Of a DNA stretch of 64,000 bases, positions 47,547 through 54,610 are shown piece after piece. Under the pieces are notes generated by a model, which was not told the DNA's origin, ran no database searches, and was given only the letters and a program-made list of their open reading frames with translations. The translations under genes and the position numbers were made by a program. The stretch is from an uncultured Selenomonas sp. (lineage in GTDB: Bacteria > Bacillota > Negativicutes > Selenomonadales > Selenomonadaceae): assembly GCA_900552565.1 (NCBI GenBank), contig USAK01000001.1, positions 1 to 64,000 of the forward strand. The letters run 5' to 3'. How positions within the stretch are numbered: position 1 is the first letter of the stretch; every line of letters begins with the position of its first letter.

Positions 47547-48266
47547 TCAGAGCACCTTGGAAAGGAACAGGCGCGTACGCTCTTCTTTTGGATGCTCGAA
47601 TACTTCCTTCGGGTCGCCCTGCTCGATGATGCGGCCATCGTCGACAAAGAGCAGACGGTCGCCGACTTCGCGGGCAAAGCCCATCTCATGCGTGACAATG
47701 ACCATCGTCATGCCCTCTTCCGCGAGTTTGCGCATGACATCGAGAACTTCGCCGACCATTTCCGGGTCGAGAGCCGACGTCGGCTCGTCGAACAGCATGA
47801 CTTTCGGCTTCATTGCCAAAGCACGGGCGATGGCCACACGCTGCTGCTGACCGCCGGACAGCTGGTTCGGGTAAGAATCAGCCTTGTCCGCAAGGCCGAC
47901 ACGGGCGAGAAGCTTACGTGCCGTATCCTCAGCTTCCTGCTTCGAGATATGGCGGACTTTGATTGGCGCGAGCATAATATTCTGCAGCACCGTCATATGC
48001 GGGAACAGATTGAAGCGCTGGAAGACCATGCCGACTTCCTCGCGCACCTTATTGATATTGGCTTCGCCGTCAAGGACAATACCGTCAACGCTGACTTTGC
48101 CCGAGGTCGGTTCCTCGAGATAATTCATGCAGCGCAGCAGCGTACTTTTACCCGAACCGGACGGTCCGATGATAACGACGACTTCTTTTTCTTTAATCGT
48201 AAGGTTGATGCCCTTGAGGACCTCAACCTCGCCAAATGACTTTCTAAGATTCTCAATGTCGATCAT
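47547..48266 (-). CDS. Polar amino-acid ABC transporter ATP-binding protein (second system)
   Basis: 239-residue GlnQ-type ATPase: Walker [11 protein letters not shown]-loop [13 protein letters not shown], signature [15 protein letters not shown], Walker [16 protein letters not shown]-loop VTHEMGF. A paralogue of the ATPase at 20524-21309. ATG 48266 lies within the last codons of the permease gene, so translation is probably coupled. Closes the second SBP-permease-ATPase operon. Confidence 0.97.
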   Translation of the reverse strand: MIDIENLRKSFGEVEVLKGINLTIKEKEVVVIIGPSGSGKSTLLRCMNYLEEPTSGKVSVDGIVLDGEANINKVREEVGMVFQRFNLFPHMTVLQNIMLAPIKVRHISKQEAEDTARKLLARVGLADKADSYPNQLSGGQQQRVAIARALAMKPKVMLFDEPTSALDPEMVGEVLDVMRKLAEEGMTMVIVTHEMGFAREVGDRLLFVDDGRIIEQGDPKEVFEHPKEERTRLFLSKVL

Positions 48267-48918
48267 CCGTCTTGTATCTCCTCTCAAGATATGCTACGAA
48301 CTGCGAGATGGTCAGCGTCATGGCCAGATAAATGACAGCAACACTGAGCCAGATTTCCAGCGAGCCATACGTTTTTGCGATAATCAACTGGCCGCGGCGC
48401 GTGAGTTCCTCAAAGCCGATAACCGAAACGAGGGACGAATCCTTCAGCAGGGCGATGAACTCATTGCCGAGCGGCGGGATGACGCGCTTGAAGGCCTGCG
48501 GCACGATGATGTAGCGCATCGTCTGCACCCACGTCATGCCGAGCGAGCGACCGGCTTCCATCTGTCCTTTATCGATGGACTGAATGCCCGCGCGGAAAAT
48601 CTCGGCGACATAAGCACCGGAGTTGATGCCGCACGAACCGATGGCCGCAACGAACGGGTCAACGCGCTGGCCCGTGATGACCGGCAGTGCGAAGTACACG
48701 AGGAAGATCTGCACGAGCAGCGGCGTGCCGCGGAAAAAGTCAACGTAAATCGCCGCGAGGATGCGCAGAATACGGATGCGCGAAATGCGCGCGATACCGA
48801 CAAAGAGGCCGATGACGACACCGAGTGCCACCGAGAGGGCCGTGATCTTGATCGTGACGCCTGCACCGACGAGCAGCAGCGGGAAGGAGTTCACGACCAA
48901 ATCGAAGTTAAAATGCAT
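48253..48918 (-). CDS. Polar amino-acid ABC transporter permease (second system)
   Basis: 221-residue HisMQ-type permease: INITIAL hydrophobic segments ([20 protein letters not shown]), [20 protein letters not shown], and EAA loop [24 protein letters not shown]. Same architecture as the permease at 21290-21934. Follows its binding-protein gene after an intrinsic terminator. Confidence 0.97.
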   Translation of the reverse strand: MHFNFDLVVNSFPLLLVGAGVTIKITALSVALGVVIGLFVGIARISRIRILRILAAIYVDFFRGTPLLVQIFLVYFALPVITGQRVDPFVAAIGSCGINSGAYVAEIFRAGIQSIDKGQMEAGRSLGMTWVQTMRYIIVPQAFKRVIPPLGNEFIALLKDSSLVSVIGFEELTRRGQLIIAKTYGSLEIWLSVAVIYLAMTLTISQFVAYLERRYKTDDRH

Positions 48919-49021
48919 TTGCTTTCACCTTACCATTCGGATTCATAAATATTCATTGCATAGAAAAACCTGATTCCTATTATATTTCCTGCTATGATTC
49001 CTGTCAATCCTGTCCATGAAA

Positions 49022-49056
49022 AAGAAAACACCACGCGTGATGCGTGGTGTTTTTTA
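49022..49056 (-). terminator. Partial terminator between the second binding protein and permease genes
   Basis: ACACCACGC and GCGTGGTGT form a 9-bp stem followed by TTTTCTTTTT on the minus strand. As in the first ABC operon, it lies after the binding-protein gene. Confidence 0.88.
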
Positions 49057-49079
49057 TACAGATTCCGTGATTAAGCGGC

Positions 49080-49877
49080 TTATTTGCTGCTGCCGAACCA
49101 TTTCTGGAAAATCTTGTCGTACTCACCATTTTCCTTGAGCTTCTTGAGAGCTTCGTTGACTTTGGACTGCAGTTCCGTGTTGTCCTTAGCCATGGCGATG
49201 CCGTAATCCTCAGCCGTCAGCTTCTCTTCAAGAGCCTTGACGCCCGTCTCACCGCTCTTCTGGATGTAGTAGTCGTTGACCGGACGGTCGTTGACGACTG
49301 CATCTACGCCGTGGCCTTTGAGTTCCATGAAGCAGTCAGCCGGCGTGTTGAGCTCTTTGACTTCAACGCCGCCGAGCTTCTTGACAGCCTCAGCACTCGT
49401 CGTGCCGATCTGAACAGCGACTTTCTTGCCCTTGAGGTCCTGGAACGACTTGATGCCCTGCTCGTCGGAACGAACGACCATCGTCAGGCCGGACTGATAA
49501 TACGGGTCGGAGAACAGGACATTCTCTTTACGCTCGTCGTTGATCGTCATGCCCGAGATGATGACATCGATGTTCTTTGCCTGCAGTGCCGGAATCAGGC
49601 CATCGAAGCCGATGTTCTGAATCTCGACATCGTAGCCCATCTCCTTGCCGATGGCGCGGATCAGGTCCATATCGAAGCCCTGATATTCTTTCTGTCCTTC
49701 ATCCTGGAATTCGAACGGGGCAAAGTCGATGGACGAACCGACCTTGAGCACTTTCGCGCTCGAGCTGCTGCCCGACGTGCTGCCCGACGAAGACGAGCTG
49801 CTGCCGCCGCAGCCGGCCAGTGCCAGCGTTGCGAATACGCAGGCTGCCAGGAGGACAAGTAATTTCTTGAGTTTCAT
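49080..49877 (-). CDS. Polar amino-acid ABC transporter substrate-binding lipoprotein (second system)
   Basis: 265 residues: lipoprotein signal with lipobox LALAGCG, a linker of Ser, Gly and Thr only (about 24-40) tethering it to the membrane, then the SBP family 3 fold (VGSSIDFAPFEFQDEGQKEYQGFDMDLI; VIISGMTINDERKENVLFSDPYY; KVAVQIGTTSAEAVKKLGG; DAVVNDRPVNDYY). ISGMTI-DER and QIGTTSAE are typical arginine/lysine/glutamine-type ligand contacts. A palindromic operator candidate lies in its promoter. Confidence 0.96.
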   Translation of the reverse strand: MKLKKLLVLLAACVFATLALAGCGGSSSSSSGSTSGSSSSAKVLKVGSSIDFAPFEFQDEGQKEYQGFDMDLIRAIGKEMGYDVEIQNIGFDGLIPALQAKNIDVIISGMTINDERKENVLFSDPYYQSGLTMVVRSDEQGIKSFQDLKGKKVAVQIGTTSAEAVKKLGGVEVKELNTPADCFMELKGHGVDAVVNDRPVNDYYIQKSGETGVKALEEKLTAEDYGIAMAKDNTELQSKVNEALKKLKENGEYDKIFQKWFGSSK

Positions 49878-49921
49878 ACAAAATCCCTCTCTCTCATAGG
49901 TTTTTCATAGATTCTTTCAGA

Positions 49922-49955
49922 CAATGAGGCCCGGATATGCCTCCGGGCCTCATTG
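49922..49955 (-). other. Perfect 14-bp hairpin in the leader of the second ABC operon
   Basis: CAATGAGGCCCGGA and TCCGGGCCTCATTG pair perfectly around a 6-nt loop. It lies downstream of the zinc-ribbon gene and 45 nt upstream of the binding-protein ATG. No T-run follows on the minus strand, so it is either a weak terminator for the zinc-ribbon gene or a stabilising 5' leader element of the ABC mRNA. Confidence 0.6.
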
Positions 49956-49975
49956 CTCACTTGCATGCCTTATTA

Positions 49976-50000
49976 TAGCATAATAAGTATAATTATGCTA
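49976..50000. promoter_or_regulatory. Inverted-repeat operator candidate at the second ABC operon promoter
   Basis: TAGCATAAT-N7-ATTATGCTA is a perfect 9-bp inverted repeat. On the minus strand TATAAT (49972-49977) lies at its edge, so the repeat covers the -10/-35 spacer, a typical repressor position. The regulator is not identifiable from sequence. Confidence 0.5.
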
Positions 50001-50029
50001 CCCTTATGCAAAAATTTTCATCAGCAGTC

Positions 50030-50317
50030 TCAGTGCTGTGCTTTTCTCTTATTGAAGCAGTCACGGCAGTATACCGGACGGTCATTTTTCGGCTCGAACG
50101 GAACTTCCGTCTCTTTGCCGCAGTCTGCACAAATCACCTTATACATCTGACGCTGCTCGCCACCCTCACGGCTGCGGCGGCGTTTGTCACGACAGTCACG
50201 GCAGCGGGCGGGCTCGTTCTCAAAGCCCTTCTCTGCATAGAATTCCTGTTCACCAGCGGTGAAGATGAACTCTTTGCCACATTCTTTGCACGTGAGTGTC
50301 TTGTCCTGGAAAGCCAT
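50030..50317 (-). CDS. Double zinc-ribbon protein
   Basis: 95 residues containing two four-Cys zinc ribbons in tandem: CKECGKEF...CRDCRDKRR and CADCGKETEVPF...CRDCFNKRK. This is the small "probable zinc-ribbon" family common in Firmicutes. The basic CRDC-x-KR tails suggest nucleic-acid or ribosome contact, but no function is established. It precedes the second ABC operon on the same strand and is probably independent of it. Confidence 0.85.
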   Translation of the reverse strand: MAFQDKTLTCKECGKEFIFTAGEQEFYAEKGFENEPARCRDCRDKRRRSREGGEQRQMYKVICADCGKETEVPFEPKNDRPVYCRDCFNKRKAQH

Positions 50318-50480
50318 AAAATAATCCCCTTACTGAAAAATAGAATAACACGTTAGATGTCCGGTTCCCTTAATGCAGATATGCGAAGAAAATAGAACGT
50401 CTATAAAATAGTATACTTGTAAAGGGATAAAAGTGCAAGTAATTTTTTTATTGCCTTATTTTTCAGTCATTAATATAGGA

Positions 50481-50511
50481 AAGAAAAAGAGCCGGACTCT
50501 GCCGGCTCTTT
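50481..50511 (-). terminator. Intrinsic terminator of the ferrosome-like operon
   Basis: AGAGCCGG-N6-CCGGCTCT followed by TTTTCTTT on the minus strand, just past the P-type ATPase stop. Confidence 0.88.
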
Positions 50512-50545
50512 CCTTATACTGCGTACAATATTCCTGTGATATCTC

Positions 50546-52648
50546 TCAGGCTGCCCTGCGGCGGCGGATAAAGCTCTGTTTCCGCGGACGCAGGATACGG
50601 CAGCTGTTGAGGACAACAGCCAGCGTTGCCGTATTGTGGATGACGGCTGCCCAGAGCGGATTGATCTTGCCGAGAGCACCGAGGAGCATGGCCCCGCTGT
50701 TGACAAGAATGGTCGCCATGAAGTTCTGCTGAACGAGGTCCATCGTGCGGCGGCCGAGCTGCAGTGCTTCCATGAGGCGGGACGGGTCTTCGGAATGAAT
50801 CGTGACGGCCGAAGACTCTGCCGCGATATCCGTCTGGCGGCCGCCGAGCGACACGCCGACATCGGCAAAAGCCAGGGCCGGTGCATCGTTGATGCCATCG
50901 CCGACCATCATGACCGTGCCGCGCTGTTTAAGCTTATTAACGTAATCTGACTTATCCTCCGGCAGAATCTCCGCATGGTACGAATCGATGTCCATGCTGC
51001 GCGCGACTTCCTGTGCCACGGCCTTACTGTCGCCGGTCAGCATGACAATTTCATCGATGCCGTAACGGCGCATCTGATTGAGCGTCTTCTTCATCTTCGG
51101 GCGAATCGGGTCCTCAATGCCGATGACGCCGATGAGCTGTTTATCACGGGCGACGTAAAGAAGGTTCTTGCTCGTCAGGCCGGTATCGAGGGCTTCATTA
51201 TCCTGAATCCCGTTTTCGGCGAGGAATTTCTTGCTGCCCACGCGGACGACGCCGCCCTTATAGCCTTCAAAGTCGGGGACATCTGCCTGCATGCCGCGGG
51301 CCACGATGGTCTGCGACGTCTTATGATGCGGCGTTTCCCATTTCTTTTCTTTGACGTATTTCTGGATGGCCACAGCGAGCGGATGCACCGAATGCATCTC
51401 TGCCGAAGCAGCGAGCAGAACGGCTTCTTTCTCCTCTACACCCTGTGCTGTCTTGACAAAGGAAATCTGCGGGACACCGATGGTCAGCGTGCCCGTCTTG
51501 TCGAGCACGACCGTATCCGTCTCAGCGAGAGCCTCGATGTAGTTGCCGCCCTTGACGAGGATGCCGCGCTTAGCCGCTGCGCCGATGGCCGCCGAAATGG
51601 CCGTAGCCGTCGAGAGCTTGAGGCCGCACGAGAAATCGATGAACAGCAGATTGAGCACGCGCTGCCAATCCCTCGTTGCGCCGTAGACGATAGCGGCGCC
51701 GAGGAATGAAATCGGCACGAGGAAGTTGGCCATCTGGTCAGCGAAGTTCTGCACCGGCGCCTTGCGCGTTTGTGCCTCTTCGACCAGATGAACGATATGG
51801 GCAAGGCTCGTATCCTTGCCGACTTTTTCGACGGCAACGACGAGCTCACCGGCCTCAACGACAGAGCCTGCATAGACAGGCGAGCCCTTATGCTTCATGG
51901 CCGGATTCGATTCGCCGGTAATTGAGGCCTGATTGATGGCCGCATCGCCGCGCAGCACATGGCCATCGATGACGATTTTTTCACCGGTATGCGCCGCAAT
52001 GATGTCGCCGGCTTTGACCTGTTCAATGGGGACCTTGCGCTCCGTCTCGCCATCGACGAGCCATACATAGCGCTGGTCCATAGAAAGCAGCCCCGAGATA
52101 TGGCTGCGCGCACGTTCTGCCGCGTAGCTCGTGAGCATTTCCGCGCCATTGGAAATCGCAAGCAGCGTCAGGCTCGACTCCGGCTTGCCCGCGAGGACCG
52201 AGGCAATGACAGCCGTGGCCGTCAGCGTATCGGCATTTGGCTGATGGTCTTTCACCATGCCCTGTACGCCATTCTTGATGAATTTACGGGCAATGGCCAG
52301 AACGAGCAGGCTGCGCACGACCTTCACACTGAGGAACAGTTGCGGCGACGTGCGCTTCAGCACTTCCATCCCGGCAAAGCTGGCCAGCGAAAACAGGGCA
52401 TCGCGGCGGTATTCTGCGAGGCGCTCCGCAGGCGTCACGGCAGCTTCTTTCGCCCGCGTCACGGTCGCAATGGCCAGGCGCTGGATTTCGCGAATCGGCA
52501 AAGTGCCGCGATACCAGATCTGCACGCGTTTTTCCGTGACCGACACGGCCTTGACCATGCGATAGCGGCGAATCGAGGCTGCCAGCCTTGCACGCTCTTC
52601 ACGCGGCAGAGCCATCTGCAGATTAAAATAACAACTTCCGTACATCAT
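50546..52648 (-). CDS. P1B-type metal-transporting ATPase, FezB-like (ferrosome)
   Basis: 700 residues. An N-terminal degenerate HMA2-like domain (RRYRMVKAVSVTEKRVQIWY) precedes a standard P-type core: actuator TGES (244-247), metal-site helix DFSCGLKLST (338-347), phosphorylation DKTGT (383-387), the HP motif (EMHSVHPLAVAI) and hinge GDGINDAPAL. The transmembrane site is S-C-G, not the CPC/CPH/SPC of Cu, Cd/Zn or Co pumps, as expected for the P1B-6 group to which ferrosome FezB belongs. No CxxC metal domain. ATG 52648 overlaps the upstream TGA (ATGA). Last gene of a Fur-box-controlled operon; predicted to load iron into a membrane-bound compartment. Alternative: an Fe/Mn exporter. Confidence 0.88.
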   Translation of the reverse strand: MMYGSCYFNLQMALPREERARLAASIRRYRMVKAVSVTEKRVQIWYRGTLPIREIQRLAIATVTRAKEAAVTPAERLAEYRRDALFSLASFAGMEVLKRTSPQLFLSVKVVRSLLVLAIARKFIKNGVQGMVKDHQPNADTLTATAVIASVLAGKPESSLTLLAISNGAEMLTSYAAERARSHISGLLSMDQRYVWLVDGETERKVPIEQVKAGDIIAAHTGEKIVIDGHVLRGDAAINQASITGESNPAMKHKGSPVYAGSVVEAGELVVAVEKVGKDTSLAHIVHLVEEAQTRKAPVQNFADQMANFLVPISFLGAAIVYGATRDWQRVLNLLFIDFSCGLKLSTATAISAAIGAAAKRGILVKGGNYIEALAETDTVVLDKTGTLTIGVPQISFVKTAQGVEEKEAVLLAASAEMHSVHPLAVAIQKYVKEKKWETPHHKTSQTIVARGMQADVPDFEGYKGGVVRVGSKKFLAENGIQDNEALDTGLTSKNLLYVARDKQLIGVIGIEDPIRPKMKKTLNQMRRYGIDEIVMLTGDSKAVAQEVARSMDIDSYHAEILPEDKSDYVNKLKQRGTVMMVGDGINDAPALAFADVGVSLGGRQTDIAAESSAVTIHSEDPSRLMEALQLGRRTMDLVQQNFMATILVNSGAMLLGALGKINPLWAAVIHNTATLAVVLNSCRILRPRKQSFIRRRRAA

Positions 52649-53277
52649 ACGGTACGCCATCCTCTCATCAAAGACAAAGCCCACCAGAGCATCTGCGCCC
52701 CCGAGGGCGAACTATATGTCATGAGCATCTTGCGCAGGCCGCGCAGGGCAAACAGCAGGGATGCCAATGAACTCATATCAAACCAGCCGCAGGTATGGCG
52801 ATTGATCCAGGCGGAGAAAGCGCGGCCGGAACTGCGCACACTGCGCGTGATGCTGCCAGCATGAGACTCATCGAGGGCCGCAGATTCTGCACGTTCAGCA
52901 GCGGCCTCCGCCGGGACGCGGAAGAAACGTTCTTCAAGCCAGGCAGCCAGCCCATCGATACGCATTGCATCTTTTTCGGCAAACGTAATGAGGATGCTGC
53001 CGCTCAGGGCATTTACGGCAATGCTCTCGACAAAATCTAGACGGGAAAGACCTGCTTCAAGTGCCTTTGCCATTTCTGGAGCAATTCTGGCAGCACGGTA
53101 GCGGCGCCGTCCCGGCAAAGCCGAGACAAGAGCAAAGGCTGGCAGCGTTTTCTTTGCCTGGCCCTGCGTTTTTAGTACGCGGCAGCCTGGTTGTGCCGCG
53201 TTCTGAGAGCCGCCAAACATCTGGCGGATGCTCTTGCCAATGGCTGCGCCCATCATGAATCCGGATACGTATGACAT
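52645..53277 (-). CDS. HMA2-type protein with PGR-R-R motif (ferrosome-associated candidate)
   Basis: 210 residues. Gly-rich N-terminal segment (MSYVSGFMMGAAIGKSIRQMFGG), then an arginine motif LPGRRRYR (54-61), a ferredoxin-like HMA2 fold (LSRLDFVESIAVNALSGSILITFAEKD) without metal-binding CxxC, and a hydrophobic C-terminal stretch (FDMSSLASLLFALRGLRKMLM). It looks like a free-standing version of the domain found at the N terminus of P1B-6 ATPases. GGAGG is 9 nt before the ATG. Coupled to the ATPase gene by an ATGA overlap, so the two proteins are probably made and act together. Confidence 0.8.
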   Translation of the reverse strand: MSYVSGFMMGAAIGKSIRQMFGGSQNAAQPGCRVLKTQGQAKKTLPAFALVSALPGRRRYRAARIAPEMAKALEAGLSRLDFVESIAVNALSGSILITFAEKDAMRIDGLAAWLEERFFRVPAEAAAERAESAALDESHAGSITRSVRSSGRAFSAWINRHTCGWFDMSSLASLLFALRGLRKMLMTYSSPSGAQMLWWALSLMRGWRTV

Positions 53278-53280
53278 GGG

Positions 53281-53580
53281 TTATTTCCTCCTTGCATGCG
53301 TCATGATATATTCTTCGACTTTACGGAGTTCCTGATTCGCACGCAGAATCTCTGGCACGTAATGAATCAGGATGGACCCCGTGACAACACTGGTTTCTAC
53401 CTTCTCAATTTCGGCAAAGGCATTGAGCTGCTGCTGTACCTGCTGCTCAAGTGCAGAATTGCCGATGAGATTTTTGCTGCGCAGGCGCACACGGCCCGGC
53501 AGGTACGAGGCAATTTCAACAGAACGGATGAACAGGTCCAGCTTGCTGGTAGGAATCTGCAGGCTTCCGATAAGACTCAA
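53281..53580 (-). CDS. Small HMA2-domain protein with LPGRVRLR motif
   Basis: 99 residues from TTG 53580 (AGGAGG 7 nt upstream; the frame continues to GTG 53601, which lacks a ribosome-binding site). An amphipathic N terminus (SLIGSLQIPTSKLDLFIRSVEI) leads into LPGRVRLR (27-34), then a beta-alpha-beta HMA2-like fold (QVQQQLNAFAEIEKVETSVVTGSILIHYVPEI) lacking CxxC. The arginine motif is shared with the 210-residue neighbour, suggesting a common partner or a phosphate/iron-mineral surface. Second gene of the operon, downstream of an internal terminator. Confidence 0.78.
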   Translation of the reverse strand: MSLIGSLQIPTSKLDLFIRSVEIASYLPGRVRLRSKNLIGNSALEQQVQQQLNAFAEIEKVETSVVTGSILIHYVPEILRANQELRKVEEYIMTHARRK

Positions 53581-53637
53581 GATACTTCCTCCTAAATACA
53601 ATCGCTTTTCACAGCCTCAATAAAACTGCTCTTACAG

Positions 53638-53667
53638 AAAGAGACTGCCACGCAATATGGCAGTCTC
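53638..53667 (-). terminator. Internal terminator after the first gene of the ferrosome-like operon
   Basis: GAGACTGCCA-N7-TGGCAGTCTC (10-bp perfect stem) followed by TTTCTG on the minus strand. It should let the first small membrane protein be made in excess over the HMA2 proteins and the ATPase. Confidence 0.8.
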
Positions 53668-53686
53668 CCCCTCTTCCGCAAAAAAA

Positions 53687-53893
53687 TTAGTTTTTCTTTG
53701 CTTCCTGAGCTGCGATGAGGTCTTCGAGCTCTTCCTTCTGGCGCTGAAGCTCAGCGAGAGGAATCTCACCAGCCGGAGCAGTCGGCTGCATTGCTGCCAT
53801 CTGCTGCTCACGCTCCTGCATGAAGCGGTAGCCGAAGATACCGGCAACGGCACCTACTGCGAGGCCAATCCAAAAATCAGTCTTCTGGAACAT
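53687..53893 (-). CDS. Small single-span membrane protein, first gene of the ferrosome-like operon
   Basis: 68 residues. One N-terminal transmembrane helix with glycine spacing (FWIGLAVGAVAGIFGYRFM) is followed by a Pro/Ala hinge and a charged helix (LAELQRQKEELEDLIAAQEAKK) that probably coils. ATG 53893 has GGAGG 9 nt upstream; the ATG at 53902 abuts that Shine-Dalgarno. Its position directly behind the Fur-box promoter and before an attenuating terminator suggests abundant synthesis under iron limitation. It could correspond to the small membrane protein (FezA-like) of other ferrosome loci, but similarity cannot be judged by eye. Confidence 0.7.
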   Translation of the reverse strand: MFQKTDFWIGLAVGAVAGIFGYRFMQEREQQMAAMQPTAPAGEIPLAELQRQKEELEDLIAAQEAKKN

Positions 53894-53983
53894 CTTATCC
53901 ATCCTCCTTCATTCTCAAACAAGCGGAGCTGCACTCCAAACTCATCATGATACCAACGGATTCTCACCCCTTGATTCCCTTAA

Positions 53984-54012
53984 ATTTTAACACTAATGGG
54001 AATCATTGTCAA
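53984..54012 (-). promoter_or_regulatory. Promoter of the ferrosome-like operon
   Basis: On the minus strand: -35 TTGACA, 17-nt spacer, -10 TAAAAT. A Fur box covers the -35 and spacer. Confidence 0.9.
53997..54011. promoter_or_regulatory. Fur box (iron-dependent repressor site)
   Basis: TGACAATGATTCCCA (minus strand) matches 12 of 14 fixed positions of the 7-1-7 Fur box TGATAAT-N-ATTATCA. Against the 19-bp form GATAATGATAATCATTATC the plus strand matches 14 of 19. It lies on the -35/spacer of the operon promoter, the expected place for repression by Fe-Fur. Confidence 0.85.
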
Positions 54013-54018
54013 AGAAAC

Positions 54019-54053
54019 AAAGCCATGCCCCTCGTAAAAACAGGCATGGCTTT
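54019..54053 (-). terminator. Terminator of ilvBN
   Basis: AAAGCCATGCC and GGCATGGCTTT form an 11-bp stem with T-rich sequence after it on both strands. It insulates ilvBN from the ferrosome-like operon promoter immediately downstream. Confidence 0.85.
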
Positions 54054-54085
54054 TTCATATTTATTGACGTTTACAGCCTTATATT

Positions 54086-54586
54086 TCACATCTTCTTGAC
54101 CGGCACCGGGCCGCGCGAAAGGGCGATGGCTCCTGTACGGGCAATCTCGATGATGCCGTATTCCGCGAGAATCTGGCAGAGACCGTCTATCTTGCTCTGC
54201 GAGCCTGTCAGCTCAATGACGACATCCTCCGGATTGACATCGACGATATTGGCGCGGAAGATGTTGACGACGTTGATGATATCACTGCGCGTCTCACGCG
54301 TCGCTGCGACCTTAATCAGCACGAGCTCTCTCTCGATGGCATCTTCTTTTGTCAGGTTGACAATCTTGATGACGTCGATGAGCTTGTTGAGCTGCTGGAT
54401 GACCTGGTCGAGTTCCGCTTCGGATTCTACGGAAACGACAATGTTGATGCGCGTAACATCCGGCTCTTCCGTGTAGCCGGCGGAGATGCTTTCAATATTG
54501 AAGGCACGGCGGCTGATGAGCCCCGATACATGAGTCAGTACCCCCGGCTTATTGTCCACCAGTACGGCAAGCAGATATTTTTTCAT
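54086..54586 (-). CDS. ilvN: Acetolactate synthase small (regulatory) subunit
   Basis: 166 residues of the IlvH/IlvN type. An N-terminal ACT domain (MKKYLLAVLVDNKPGVLTHVSGLISRRAFNIESISAG) binds valine for feedback inhibition; a second ACT-like half (ELVLIKVAATRETRSDIINVVNIFRANIVDV) follows. It activates IlvB and gives it valine sensitivity. GAGGAATAAAGG precedes the ATG; it lies 24 nt after ilvB, so the two form an operon. Confidence 0.97.
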   Translation of the reverse strand: MKKYLLAVLVDNKPGVLTHVSGLISRRAFNIESISAGYTEEPDVTRINIVVSVESEAELDQVIQQLNKLIDVIKIVNLTKEDAIERELVLIKVAATRETRSDIINVVNIFRANIVDVNPEDVVIELTGSQSKIDGLCQILAEYGIIEIARTGAIALSRGPVPVKKM

Positions 54587-54610
54587 CCTTTATTCCTCCT
54601 CATGTATCCA

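Noticed and set aside
50546..52648. Copper- or cadmium/zinc-exporting P-type ATPase
   Set aside because: The metal-site helix lacks CPC, CPH or SPC and there is no CxxC metal domain; the operon carries a Fur box and no metal-resistance regulator.
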